From Galbula dea (lineage: Eukaryota; Chordata; Aves; Piciformes; Galbulidae), in the NCBI GenBank assembly GCA_013399015.1, contig VWZX01005788.1, positions 250,043-314,042 on the forward strand: a DNA stretch of 64,000 nt. The letters run 5' to 3'. Below the pieces are notes generated by a model that was not told where the DNA came from, did no database searches, and worked only from the letters and a program-made list of their open reading frames with translations. Position numbers and translations under genes: made by a program. Below, one piece after another: positions 1 to 11,817 of the stretch. Position 1 is the first letter of the stretch; the number at the start of each line of letters is the position of its first letter.

Positions 1-706
1 TATCTGATCCATGACTGTGTAATGGTCTCTGATAATTCATACTTTCCAAAAAATTGTCTTAAAAAGGAGCCTTCTGATGTTGTGAGGAGGAATCATAACA
101 GGGCAGAGGGAAGGAGGTGGAGTGGAGCAGAGATCGTGGAAGACTGTGGCGTAAGCTTTGCCTTCTGTTACCTGCAGGCACATTTAAAGCAGCTGTTGCT
201 GGTTTAGAGAGTGAGGTTTTTAATATCTAAGATATATGCATCAAAAATATGATCCTTTTATTCTGTCAATTCAGCCAAGAGTTGAGAAGGAGAATCCCCT
301 ACTTTAAATCCTTGAGCTTGTCTCCTGCCACCTCAGCTGGGTGACAACCCACGTGGCAAGGAGACCTGGTTCAGCATAGCCGTTCCTCCTCATATGGGTG
401 AAGGTTTGATGTCCTGTCCCACCAGAAGCATTGGCTATTGCCTATGCTCTTTAGGTTTTCACTGTCTCCACAGCCTCAAGAGGATGGTAGTCACAAAGCC
501 ACTTCTCCTGCCCACCTCTGTCTGGCAGAATAAAGCTGAGGGACCAGGTCTCCACGGTTGGTGTTAAGGAAACTGAAACCTGTGGGACTGACAGTGCTAA
601 ATCCAGAGTCCAGAACAGAAGTGGGAGCAGCCAATATGATCAATAGAGAAAGTGGGCAATGCTGGACCTCAGCTCCTCTCTTGCTCCCCTCCCCTCTCAT
701 TTCTAG
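1..706. other. Intron upstream of first recognised exon
   Basis: No coding similarity seen. The last 40 bases form a strong polypyrimidine tract (671-704) ending in TTCTAG, which defines the acceptor of the exon at 707. Nothing else stands out. Confidence 0.5.
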
Positions 707-856
707 GTTTCTAATTTCCGCTGGCTAATGAATCTCTCTCTTCATTATAATTATGTTAAAAGGTACCAGCATGATGATTCAGAAACCCTTGAAGATAGAG
801 TCATATTTTCAGCAACAGATGGATTTAACACTGCAGATGGAGTGTTAAGAGTGCAG
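707..856 (+). CDS. FREM1: FREM1-like exon, C-terminal half of a CSPG repeat
   Basis: The segment is 150 bases, 50 codons, open in phase 0 at both ends. It follows a strong pyrimidine tract plus TTCTAG and is followed by the donor CAG|GTAATA. The translation contains FRW, then YQHDDSETLEDRVIFSATDG and a tail GVLRVQ. This is the second half of a CSPG repeat (Y-x-H-D-x-S-E, then acidic and aromatic strand, then TDG). In FREM1 I recall a repeat with FSW...VRYQHDGSE followed by TDGTNSA, which fits well. The stretch between FRW and YQHDD is a few residues longer than expected, so either this part is diverged or the true acceptor is closer to position 758. CSPG repeats form the extracellular rod of the protein. 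Confidence 0.7.
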
Positions 857-1291
857 GTAATAACAAACTCAGCAATGTACTGTACTGAAATATAATTGGA
901 AAGTATTAATCATATATTGGTTACTTCAGCTTCACTAAGTAGATGTTTCATTTTCATCAATCTTTTTACCAGATTCCCGGAAAGATCTCTGTGGAGACAG
1001 AGTGTGGCTTCTAGGTGAAATGATTGCCAAAGTTATTAATGACTAAGGCCTTGATCTTGCAGGCATGTGCCCATGGCTTACCCAGGCATGCAGAATAAAA
1101 ATCATTTCTGTTAATAAGGCTGTCAGATGGGGCCCCATTCATACAGCCGAAATTTCAGCTGGTGACTCGTCGGTAAAAAGACCAAGACCCTTCCTGAACT
1201 TGAGGGCTGCTGGAAAGCCTCCAACAAGAGCAACTGGCTGCAGGATTTGGGGCAGAACACAGGCAATTTGAAAAGCCCAGTTCACAGAGGT

Positions 1292-1508
1292 GAATCATAG
1301 AATCATAGAATGGCTGAGGTTGGAAGGGACCTTGAAGATCAGCTAGTTCCAACCCCCCTGCCATGGGCAGGGATGCCACATGCACTAGACCAGGTCATCC
1401 AAGGCCACATCCAGCCTGGCCTTAAACACTGCCAGGGATGGGGCAGCCACAACCTCTCTGGGCAACCTGTTCCAGTGCCTCACCACCCTTTGGGTAAAGA
1501 ACCATGAG
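1292..1508 (-). mobile_element. CR1 LINE fragment, 3' end
   Basis: The plus strand begins with the reverse complement of the CR1 3' tip (AATCATAGAATCATAGAATGG, then GTTGGAAGGGACC) and runs back into the end of ORF2. On the minus strand it reads [18 protein letters not shown], a typical CR1 reverse-transcriptase C-terminus. It is a 5'-truncated copy, the usual form in birds. Confidence 0.95.
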
Positions 1509-4500
1509 TCTAAGCCTTTGCAGGACTGGGAGACAGCATGTATACAAAACTGGGAAAGGCTGGAGTTTCCTGCCATTCCTTCTTATTTTCTCTAACTACA
1601 GCCCTTTTGAAGTGACCTGCATCCAGAGAAATACCTGCTGCTGCTACCATACACCCTGTCATCCAACAGGGTTCTTAAAAATGGCTCTCTTCTAGGGGTT
1701 GTGTTTGAAGTGTGGGCAGTTCAGGGAAGGTTTTGCTCTGAGCAGGCCATGCAGGGCCAGGTCAATCAGTAATGCCTTGTTGCATAGTATGACTTCTTTG
1801 GTTTAATTAATGCTATTTATAACTAGGATTTCATTGGTAAGATCAGAAAGTCATCCATGCTCCAGCCTGCCTCCTGGGGACACAGGGACTCCTGCAGGGC
1901 ACAATTCCACCTTCTGCAGGGAAAGTCTTCATCTGTGTTATGGCAGGAATATAAAACATGATTTTGGGTGAAAATGGAAACATTTTTCTTTTGACTGTGT
2001 ATCTGTGGATGGTTTGTGTTCACATTCTTCTCTGTGGGTTCAGGTATCTGCTGAAGCTGCATCTCCATTGACTTCCTTACCAGCTTTCCTTTCTCTGGTG
2101 GAAGCCAGAGCCAGGTTGTGCCACAGTGGCCATGGACTGATGAGGCTTGTAAACAATAATGTAAGCATTCAAAAGCTAAATGTGAATACTTTGGATTAAT
2201 GCTTTGGTCTTTTGCTCTACTATTTAGTTTTCTAGCTATCTGTGGGCCCTGAAAGTGTAATGAAAAACTGGAGTTCTCCCTGGACAGTTGAGTCTCACTT
2301 GATGGTGCAATATCTTCATCTTAGCTGGTGGGGGGAAAAAGAGATCAGGGAAGAAAACTCAAGATGACTGGAAATAAAATTGAGCTGAACATGCTCAACA
2401 GTGCAAAATGTGTGCACCCTCTACTTTCTGACAGACATTTTTATGCAAGAGAGAGACAAACAGGTACTGATCACTTGACCATGATAATCAAACAAAGGTC
2501 TGTGAGAATAAAAGACTCAAAATATGGTGTGCTTTTAAGGGTACCAGTCAGGAAGACTTGTTTGTAACACAGGTCCCACATTGTTGTCATGGGGAGGAGG
2601 CAACTTATTGCTAGAATGTGAAAACAAATAGCATTTTGACTTCATTTTCCCTTGCATGTGGAAATAATCTCTCCTTTGTCTTCCCTTCCTATCCTCTCCA
2701 GATTATGTGGGTGAGCAGCAAGCCTTGGAGCTGCAGCAGGGATTGGAGGCAGGGAGAGATGTTTGGATGGAGGATCAGCCAGGATCACCTCTGGGCACTT
2801 CTGTGCAATGAGTGCTGAAGGGGTTGGCTCAGAGCAGATATAGACACCTGCCCAGGCTCTGATGCTGTAAAGGATGAGAGCAGTAGTGCATCCATTTTCC
2901 CAGATGGATATGATCTGGAGACCCTTCTGTGTGCATACTGGTAGGATAGACCTTTCATCTTTCTGGCAAGGTTTGAACTTTTCTTCTCTCTTTCTTTTTT
3001 TCTCCTTGTTTATGAGTATTAATTGAATCAAAAGTGATTTTAATTGCCAGATGTCTTAGTTTTGATTCAAATAGTATGTTTTAGACTTGTTCAGCATTTG
3101 TAGCACAGTTATGTCACTTGGGAGAGGTTTAGTCTCACTGTTCACCCAGGAGGACAAGACATTTGGTACTTGTTTGTGAGGAACAGGTGGGTAATGTGTT
3201 GCAAATACTCATAATGATTTAACTTAATATACATTAAGAAGCTGTCTAGATCTATAGAGAAGATACTAGGAGGCAAGAGATCTCCTTTAATAAATCATCT
3301 CATACTTCACTCTAAAAGGCTTAAACTCTAGCTCCACCAAAGGGCACTGAGCAAGGGAGTGTAAGTTAAATCACTGGGACTTCTACCTGTCCTTGTCTAC
3401 CCTGCATCATCTTAAGATATGCAGCTTGATCTTTCCAGTTACTGTGAGGACTTTTTTTCATTTGTGATTTATGAAAAAGGACTCCTGAATGAAAATTGTA
3501 ATTCCAGCAAAATCACAAACCACTGCCTTTATGAAGGCATTTTCTTTGCTAGCTCAAGCTGGGTGAAATTTCCTAGATGTATCACAAAATAAAGGTAAAT
3601 ATCTTGTATTTTGGTAAATTATTGACAAAGGAAAAATGCCCCAAGTTAATCAGTCTGATAGTTTTGTCACCATTTGTCCCTCAAGGATTTAGAAGTAGTG
3701 GCTCATGCTTTAATGCTGCTCTGCTCTTGTCATTTGGGAGAGAGAAAGCAAACATTCCTGTATCTCAGTTCCTCATCAGTGTCTGAACAGGAATGAATCA
3801 GCTATTGAGCTGAAGGAAATGCAATATAAATTGACATGAAGGAAATGTTCTCCCTGCAACTGCAGGAGCAGCTATAGTTGTCAAAAGCTGATTTTTATCC
3901 CTTCAAAGACCAGCATTTTGGGTCACATCATCCTATTCCTAAAGGCCAAGTTTAATGGAAGAACGTCTTAGCTTCACTGGCAACATTTGGCACACATGGG
4001 GAAAGAAAAATCAGAATACAAGTTGCTCTCTGAAAATGTTGCTCCTGTTTCTTCACAAATACAGCATTTAATAGACTCAGAGTAATTTAAAATTATAACA
4101 AGTATTATTTTTTTTGGTGTAAGGCTTGTAACTCAGGAGTTTGTGTTGCAGAAATGCCCCTGCCTGCGTGTCAGAAGGTTGCATTTCCTCACCTTGGCTT
4201 TCCTGAGTTTGTGTGCACAACTGTCCAGTGACATAACACTGGTAACTTATTAGCCAGGCATCCTAAACAAACACTAGATGGTCTGCTTTGGGGAGTGATT
4301 TCAGACCATTTAAATGGGCAGAACTGCATCCTAGACCCCTCTGGCTCCTGCACTGAATTACCTAGAACAAATACCTTCACCTCCTCTTGCCCTGTTGTCC
4401 TTGTTGTCTGAGGTGGGGCTCTTATTCAAGTGCTCTCTTTTGCTGGGCAACTTCTTTGCCATGCAACTTTCCTGACTTTTCTTTGAAACTCTGCTTAAAT

Positions 4501-4699
4501 AGACAAGGGAACATGACACAGTTTCTCTCTGCTCCTCTGCTCATGTATGCTTGGAGAATGAAAGAGCATTAAAAGGCAATCATCTTGTAAAAGGCATTCA
4601 TTATAGAGGAGAGAAAAGAGAAACAGCTTGTTTGTTGGTATTTTGGAGATGTCTTGTCCAGACCTGTTACCATTTTGTTCTTTGCCACAGAAACTGTGG

Positions 4700-4957
4700 T
4701 ATGGCATGAAGCTGTGCCAGGGGAGGTTCAGGTTAGATCTTTGGAGAAGGTTCTTTACCCAGAGGGTGTTGGAGCATTGGAACAGGCTCCCCAGGGATGC
4801 AGTCATGGCACCAACTCTCATTGAATTCAAGAAGCACTTGGCCAATGCTCTTAGATACATGGGGTGACTTTGGGGCTGTCCTGTGCAGAGACAGGAGTTG
4901 GCCTCAATGATCCTGGTGGGTCCCTTCCAACTCAGGAGATTCTGTGATCCTGTGAAC
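4700..4957 (+). mobile_element. CR1 LINE fragment, 3' end
   Basis: The plus strand encodes GRFRLDLWRRFFTQRV and HWNRLPRD, the end of CR1 ORF2, then runs into the untranslated tail with GGGTCCCTTCCAACTC and ATTCTGTGATCCTGTGA. It is 5'-truncated and diverged, so it is an old insertion. Confidence 0.95.
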
Positions 4958-7900
4958 TCCTCCACTGTAGTATAGATATCAGAGAGATTAGCAAACTTAG
5001 ATTATTGTCCAAGCCATCAGCATGGAGAAGAGCTCTACTTCAGCATGTTGATCTTTCTTTCCTGTTCAAAACCTGCTTCTCTCCTTCTCCACCTGCTTTT
5101 AGGGGTTTCTTTTTTCCCAGTTGAGATGGCAGCATCTTCTGAAGTAGGAAAGAGCTTCCCTGCTGCTCCACTCTTTCTTCCAGCAGAAGAGTAACTCATG
5201 CCACAGGCAAGGTGGACTTTCTGCTCCCTGCCAGTTGTGCTGGCTGGCTGAGTACTGGTCCTGGTGGGTATGTCTTCTGGAAGTAGGTGCCTCCTAGTTG
5301 CATTTATCTAATGTATATCTGCCTTGAGATCACCTGCATCCAGCATTTGGGGAAGTTAGATCTCTGCCTCTTAGATCCTCTAAAACATATTCCATGAGAT
5401 CCCTTCAGCTTTCTTAGAGCCATTATATATTTTTTTAAGTTTCTGGAAGATGTAGTTGATTTTGGGCATGAGAAAACAGCTCAATTTCTAAGATTGAAGG
5501 CTGCATGCAAACCTCTTCCCTTACATAACTGGTATTTCTTCTTTTAATGCAGTACATTTTGAAAGCTGAACTTTGCAGCTGATCCCTCTCTCATGCTTGG
5601 TGGCACTCCCTAACTAAACAGAAGCCTTTGCTTGCTTTTAAAGGATTTGTACACTGTCAGATGAACAGATGCTAGCATGCACCTGTAGTCTGTCTCCACT
5701 GGGAACTGTATTTACTGCTACCATTTAGAACTGATTGGAAAATTTTGGAACCAGCTTCATGATGAAAGAATAGGTTTTGATGTAAAGGTTTAGCACAAAA
5801 GCTAAATGTCTAGTTTGTTGTTTGCTTTGTGGTTTGGGTTTTTTGGTTTTTGCTTTTTTTCCCCCTAGAACTAAAAATTGATCTATATCTTTTGACTTGA
5901 GAATTTCTGTTCAAAACATCAACTTTCTGTGGAAAAAGGAGATGGAGAAGATTTATCTGAAGACTTGTCAACATTCTGTCCAGACATGGTGATGACAACT
6001 TCTGTGTTTTAGCTAGTTATCACAATTTGTTGGTGGTTTAGATACTCTTGTTTGAGATTTGTGTTCATGTGGATGAAATAAATGGCTTATTTGGGGTTTG
6101 TGCCTGATTTTGCCATTGTTTTTCTTTGGGCTTTAATTTTCCAAGACTTTGACCAATTTTGTGTGCTTTGTTTTAGGAGCTGATGGAGGAAGGGAAAGGG
6201 GTGATGTGAGCAAGGCAACCAGGAGACCCCTTAGCCCTAACACAGAGGTGCTTAATTCTGATGTGTCCATTCAGTCTTTATTTTCCAGCATGGATTAAGT
6301 ACTAGCTGCTGCAGAGCACTAGGAAGAGATCATCTGGTCATACAAGATCCAGAAAGACAAAGTCAAACCACAACAAGCATAGAGAACAACTAATGGCATG
6401 ATCAGAAGAATGGAGGATCTACCATTAGAGAGGATTAAGAGTCTGGCTTATTGAACTCTGCAAAACAAAGCCTGAGTGGGAGATAGTTACCTCCAAGCAT
6501 CTTGAGGGAGTAAACAGAGGGGATAAATAAAGCCTAAACTATTTAGGCTAATAGGCAACATTGGCACAAAAACAGACAGACTTAAACTGTCATGAGGAAA
6601 TTCAGACTAGCAATTAAAGGATGATGTCTATCCAGTAGAGGAAAAAGATTCTAAGCAGCTCCTAAATAGAGGCAAGAAACTTTAAAACTGGAGCAGAGTC
6701 TGTCTGTAAACAGGGCTTTGTCCTGTCTACCCCTGCCTGGAGGTGACAGAATGAGATAGTCAGATCTCTAGGTTCTCCCTTCAAAACTGTAGCTATGATT
6801 ATCCCTCTCACCACCAATGAACCACTTCCCAACCCACAGGTTCTGTTTCCAGCTCTTGAATTGATTTGTGTTTTCTTTCAGAGTGTGATTTTTGGACCAG
6901 TGCTCCCTGCCCCTCCTTAAGACATCAATGTTGTGTGGACATCTTCACTCTGCCTCCAGCAGAGAGTCAAGTACAGTGACATGTTGCTGTTTTGAAGTTC
7001 CTCATCCACCTCTCCCACCTCATGCTGCTCTCCCAGTTGATAAACCCAAGTGCCACATCCCTGCCCATCAATAACCTGTGGCCCAAGACTCACCAGTAGT
7101 TTGTGTAAGAACATTTCACTTTCATTTTTAACCTAAATTACCACCTGCATATATTTGAAGTCTGTATTTAAGCCTGCACTGTTTGGAGCCAGACAGCAGT
7201 GGCAGGATTCACCCTGGGTTGAATCAAAATCACACTGTTTCCCCAGTTGTAAACCTGATCATTTAGCAGGTGGAGGCTGTCACAGTCACAAACTGGGTTG
7301 CATGGGAGCCAGCAGCAACACTCTGCTTCTCTAGAGCTGAGTCATGTTATTGCAAACTATTTGGCTAATCAGTAAACTGAGATCTGCTGCTTTACAGATA
7401 ATATCTAATATTTGCTTTGCCTTTGTGCACTACTTTACATTTTGGATCCTTTGCCATTAGGATTCTCAGCATATAGACTGCATCTAATCCAATTTATCCT
7501 GTTCATCTTGGCAATGCTTTCAATGCTGACAGCTTAAAGAAAACACTTAATTTGACTAAGTGTTTTCAGTTTACTTCTCAAAATATTTGAAATCATTAAA
7601 GCCAGAGTACCCCTGCACTGCAACACAAACAGTTCCCACCTACTTCAGCAAGTAGATTACAATTTGTCTGATCCCACAGTCTGTGCTTATGCTGCAGGCT
7701 GAAGTAGTTTACCTGGTTAAGACTGGGCTCAGTGTTTTGAGAATGATTTTCCTAATTTGATGCTTTTTAATCTGACTTTTAAAGAAGATCTTCAAGCAAA
7801 TGTGAGGAATACAGGGGACCTGGTGTGATATGTTGTCTCTCCTGCCTCGCTGTGCTGGGCATGGCATGAGAGGAGCTCCCAAAACAGATGCTCTCCTGCT

Positions 7901-9403
7901 GCAAGGCTGTTCAACTCCATGGTATTTGTAGCTATTTTGTATTCATTGCTACCCACCAGAGGTGAAGCACAGCAGTGGGATGTAGAGCAGCCCTAGGAGT
8001 GCCCTAATGAGCACAGACGATTATGAACAGTGATTTGGAAGCACTGGAGTGTGCCAGTGCTGATGGGGTCACTGGCTGCACCCCCATGCTCTGCATAGTA
8101 CACTCATAGCTGAGATCTTATCACAACCCCCTCTGTGGTGGGATCTCATCCTTCCTCTGCTGCAACCCAACAGGAAGAAATGAAATCTAGGCTTAGAGCA
8201 TGATGGAAGAGAAGGGAGGAAGCATAAACAAGAATAGAGATGGACCCAATGAGTTTATCAGTGTGAGCAGTGAAGTGTTGTACCAGTGTGAGTGCAGTTG
8301 CAAATGCCATCACAGATAGCACTGAGGCAGAGTAAGCATCAGTACATGCTAATAAGCAGAAAACATATCCTGAGCTCCTCAGTGGTGCTAGCTCATGCCA
8401 CTGGGTCTCTTCTGCCAGTGCAGGTCACCACAGCTCATTTGGCTACTGTGCCTGAAGTTTTAGGAGATGTCAATATATTCTGAATGTCTTACAGTCCATT
8501 TTGCCATTTGGATTCACTTTTAGTGGAGTTAATGATTTAAAAATTATGACAGGGTTATCTAATCCCAATTTCTTGCAAAAAAAAAATTGCAGCAAAGGAA
8601 TCCTGTTATGAATGACTGATTTTGGATGGCTGGGTAGGACCAGGTAGCACTGGAGCATGTCTGTGATGACGAGGCAGCCTAAACTTACCAGTCATTGAAG
8701 GGCAGGTGACACATTCATGCTACAACACCACAGAGATACCTTGATTTGACACATCAGTGTGATCTAAATTTCCTCTCTGGTTATTTTTTTTTTTTCCTTT
8801 TAAATGATTTGCTCAAGACTTCCCTTTCAGAGCTGTGCTGGCAAGTCACAGTACCACAGAGAAGGGAAGGTCCAGAGCTGCACTAGGAGTAAGGAACTTG
8901 GAAACTGCAACTGGTGCGGAAGAGCGAACAAGGTCAGCGGTGACAAGGCTCTGCTCCATCTGTGCAAGCATGCTCATGAGCAGGAGCATTCCAGCAACGT
9001 GGCATTTTGTCACATTATTCCTTTCCTTTTCTATTTCAGTAGCTAGTTATTTGCCTGCCTTTGGTTAGGAGACAAAGCCTCTCTTTGTGCAACCACACAA
9101 GGCAGCTATCTCATGTAACGGAGAAATGAAATGCAAATTTCTCCAGTAAGACAGGAACAGTTCTTGTCTGGGGAAGAAGGAAGCATTGTCTGGCCACAGG
9201 AACAGAAGAAGTTGGTGTTGCCCAGTGCCCCTGACAGTCATTCCCAAAAGGTGGAAGAAACCACAATTGGTGGAGTCTTCTGATAACATTGACATTAAAA
9301 CTTCCCATGATCCCGTTTCATCTTTCATAGAAGAGGAACAAAAATTGCTGTGCTGGTTTATGCAATTCAGCAAAGCATTTTCACCTGCACTTTTATTTTA
9401 CAG

Positions 9404-9505
9404 CACACAAGAAGATCCCCAACTGTCTGCACAGAGCAACATAGATGTGAAAGCATTTTGTAACACTGGGACCCAGAGAAGTTTGAGGATCATTAAAATT
9501 ACTGA
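9404..9505 (+). other. Candidate exon, possible CSPG-repeat remnant
   Basis: An acceptor-like tract (CTTTTATTTTACAG) is followed by 102 open bases and a strong donor (GA|GTAAGA). The peptide starts TQEDPQLSAQSNID and continues with KAFCNTGTQ. CSPG repeats contain F-T-Q-E-D followed about 12 residues later by a Y-x-H-x-G motif, and the position in gene order is right. Only the TQED and the NTGTQ spacing match, so this may be chance. It starts with one base and ends with two bases of split codons. Confidence 0.22.
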
Positions 9506-11692
9506 GTAAGAAACTCATTCAACCTTCCTTTCTGGTTTTGAGTTTTGAAATTCCATTTTTCAGGGAAGTGGGAATTTTTACAGTAAATGTTACTATTTTG
9601 CTTTACTATGAGGTGTTACAGTTTAAAAATTAGGAAAGTTAAAGGAACTAATGCTGGAGCAAAGGCAAACCTTTGAGGTATGATTCTATGGCAGTCCCTC
9701 AAGAAATTATTTCCTTCACCCTCAGCACCCCAGTAAGAGCAACAGCAACGTGCACTGTGCATATGAAGAGCTATTCAGAGCTCCAATTGGTGACACAGCC
9801 AGGGGACAGTTTAACCTCTGGCATTAGCTAGAACTGGGCAGAGACATGAGCCAGTGCAGCAGTGCTAATTAATGCACCCTGAGGGGACACAACAAGGCAT
9901 TGGCCCTGTACACCTGAGACATACTTCTGTCAGTGCTGAGCTGCCAATTAGTGTTCTCTCATAAAAATAACCCATGTTAAAAAAAAATAGAAACAAAAAA
10001 GGCAAAATTCCAAGTAATATGGCTAAAACAAAATTTAGACATAATAAAATGGACTCAGTAATGCACCTCTCTAGTTCATTAATACAGGGCAGGACAAGCT
10101 CTGCAGTAGCTGTTGTTATTGAAATGCAGAAGCTTCATTCCCAGGCTGGGCAACAGCATCTTTGCTAACCTCATTCACCCTGCCTGGGCTGAGAGCTGGC
10201 AGCACTCACACCCATCATCTCAGGGCAATCTCCAGTGGAAGCAAGGAGGAACATCTCAGGGCCACCACCTCTGCAGCTAGCATGGGGGTGTCTGGGAATG
10301 GATCTCTGCCTACACTGATGGTGGACATAAAATAAACTTATTTCAGATTGGACAAAGAACCAGGAAAGTATTTGATTCCTATTCTGCTTCTGGTTTAATA
10401 TTAGTAGTGCCTTGTCCTTTGCAGGCTTTCAGTCTCATTGAATTCAGTAAGAAAAATCACCAAACAGCACTCAGCAAGATGAAAAGTACTGCATAGAAAA
10501 TCAAGCTCTTATGTGAGTCTGGCAAGCTCTTGGCTTCATCAGATGACCTCTTCATGGTAACTGAGGCAAAGCAGCAGTTTCTCCAGAATAGTTAGGGTCA
10601 TGTTAATCTGAGTTTGTCTCAGTAGATGCTTTTGGGGTGGCTGGAGCACCTTAAGCATGTATCCATTTGAAATATCTCAATGTTCCTGATGAAGAAGACC
10701 CCAAGGACCCTAAGTTCACACCAAAGACAAACCCTCAGTACAGCTTGCTAGCAAAACTCTTCCCTCAGCAGTCTACAAGAAGATCAATGCTGGGATTGAG
10801 GTGAGTGTATATACCCTACAACATGCTACTATTCCTCTAAAACATATTTTATTGGAGTTTAATATGGTGATGGTGCCTGGTTGTAGGGGGTCACTACTCT
10901 ACAACTGCCTGGATGGTAGGAGAGAGGAACTGTTTGGCAAATCAGGCCAGACCAAATGGCATTCATTTGGTTAATCACCAGCTATTAAAATAGCATCAAG
11001 TCATAGCAACCTATTTGTTTATCATTCAGTGCACAATTTTCTGCACAGTATATTCATAACTGCTGTACCCAAGCTAATTTTAAATGAGCCAACAAAGCCA
11101 TTTTCCAGCACCCTCCTGGGAAATGTATCAGTTGCCTGATCAATCTCTCTTCTTCTGGGGCTAAGCCCCCACAAAATCAGAGCTGTTGACATTGGTGTTT
11201 AACTTTGAAATAAGCTGAATTTGGATTAAGAGTCATTTTCAAAGCTTTGTGTGGTTTGAATCTCTTGCATTACTCCAAGACAGATTCAACTTCCAGTGCC
11301 TCCAGGAAGGTTATATCCACTATGGTCTCCCCAAGCATGTGAACATTCATTGCAGATCACTTTGTGATTTCTATTAGAGACAACTTTCAACACTTCCCTG
11401 ATGGTTTCTGTCTTTGTCACTATGAGTTCAGCAAATGATGAAATCACTTTTCTTCAACTCAGAAATAACATCAGTAATTTTAATATTGGTCTTCAAGGTG
11501 CTGATATTCTGTTTCTGAGGACTGATATCTCACTGTTGGAGTAGGAGCCCTTTACAGGTATGGGGAACAGAAGAGTAGGGCTCTGTGTTCTGTGCAATGA
11601 TTAAATAATTTTAGTAGTGGTGGAAAACAGGAATGAAGGTGTGGTGGTAACAAGGACACAATGAAGTTCTATTCTTTGTGTTGCAGCAGAGC

Positions 11693-11748
11693 TTAGGAGC
11701 CTTAGTAATGAACCTCTGCTTTAGGAGCCTTAGTGATGAACCTCTGCT
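11693..11748. repeat. 28-base tandem duplication, two copies
   Basis: Two adjacent 28-base units (11693-11720 and 11721-11748), each starting TTAGGAGCCTTAGT and ending CCTCTGCT, differ at one base. It is a simple recent tandem duplication in intron sequence. Confidence 0.9.
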
Positions 11749-11799
11749 TTCAGCAAAAGCTGAGGTATGAGTGGTACCTGCCTAAAATACCTTTTTCAG

Positions 11800-11817
11800 A
11801 TAAATAAATAAATAAAT
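11800..11817. repeat. (AAAT)n microsatellite
   Basis: About four and a half AAAT units in intron sequence. No function is suggested. Confidence 0.8.

Noticed and set aside
2044..2160. Open segment between TGGGTTCAG and AAT|GTAAGC, in phase with the 707-856 exon
   Set aside because: The peptide (SLVEARARL...) only faintly recalls a CSPG start and lacks the expected P-V-N-D-E linker; too weak to annotate.
2642..3031. 129-codon minus-strand open frame
   Set aside because: Lys-rich start from an A/T-rich tract and no recognisable motif; probably chance.
4495..4965. 156-codon minus-strand open frame
   Set aside because: It is the antisense of the CR1 fragment at 4700-4957.
10660..10800. Open frame with NVPDEEDPKDPKF before a GAG|GTGAGT donor
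   Set aside because: It looks a little like the CSPG linker, but no acceptor is present and the rest does not match.
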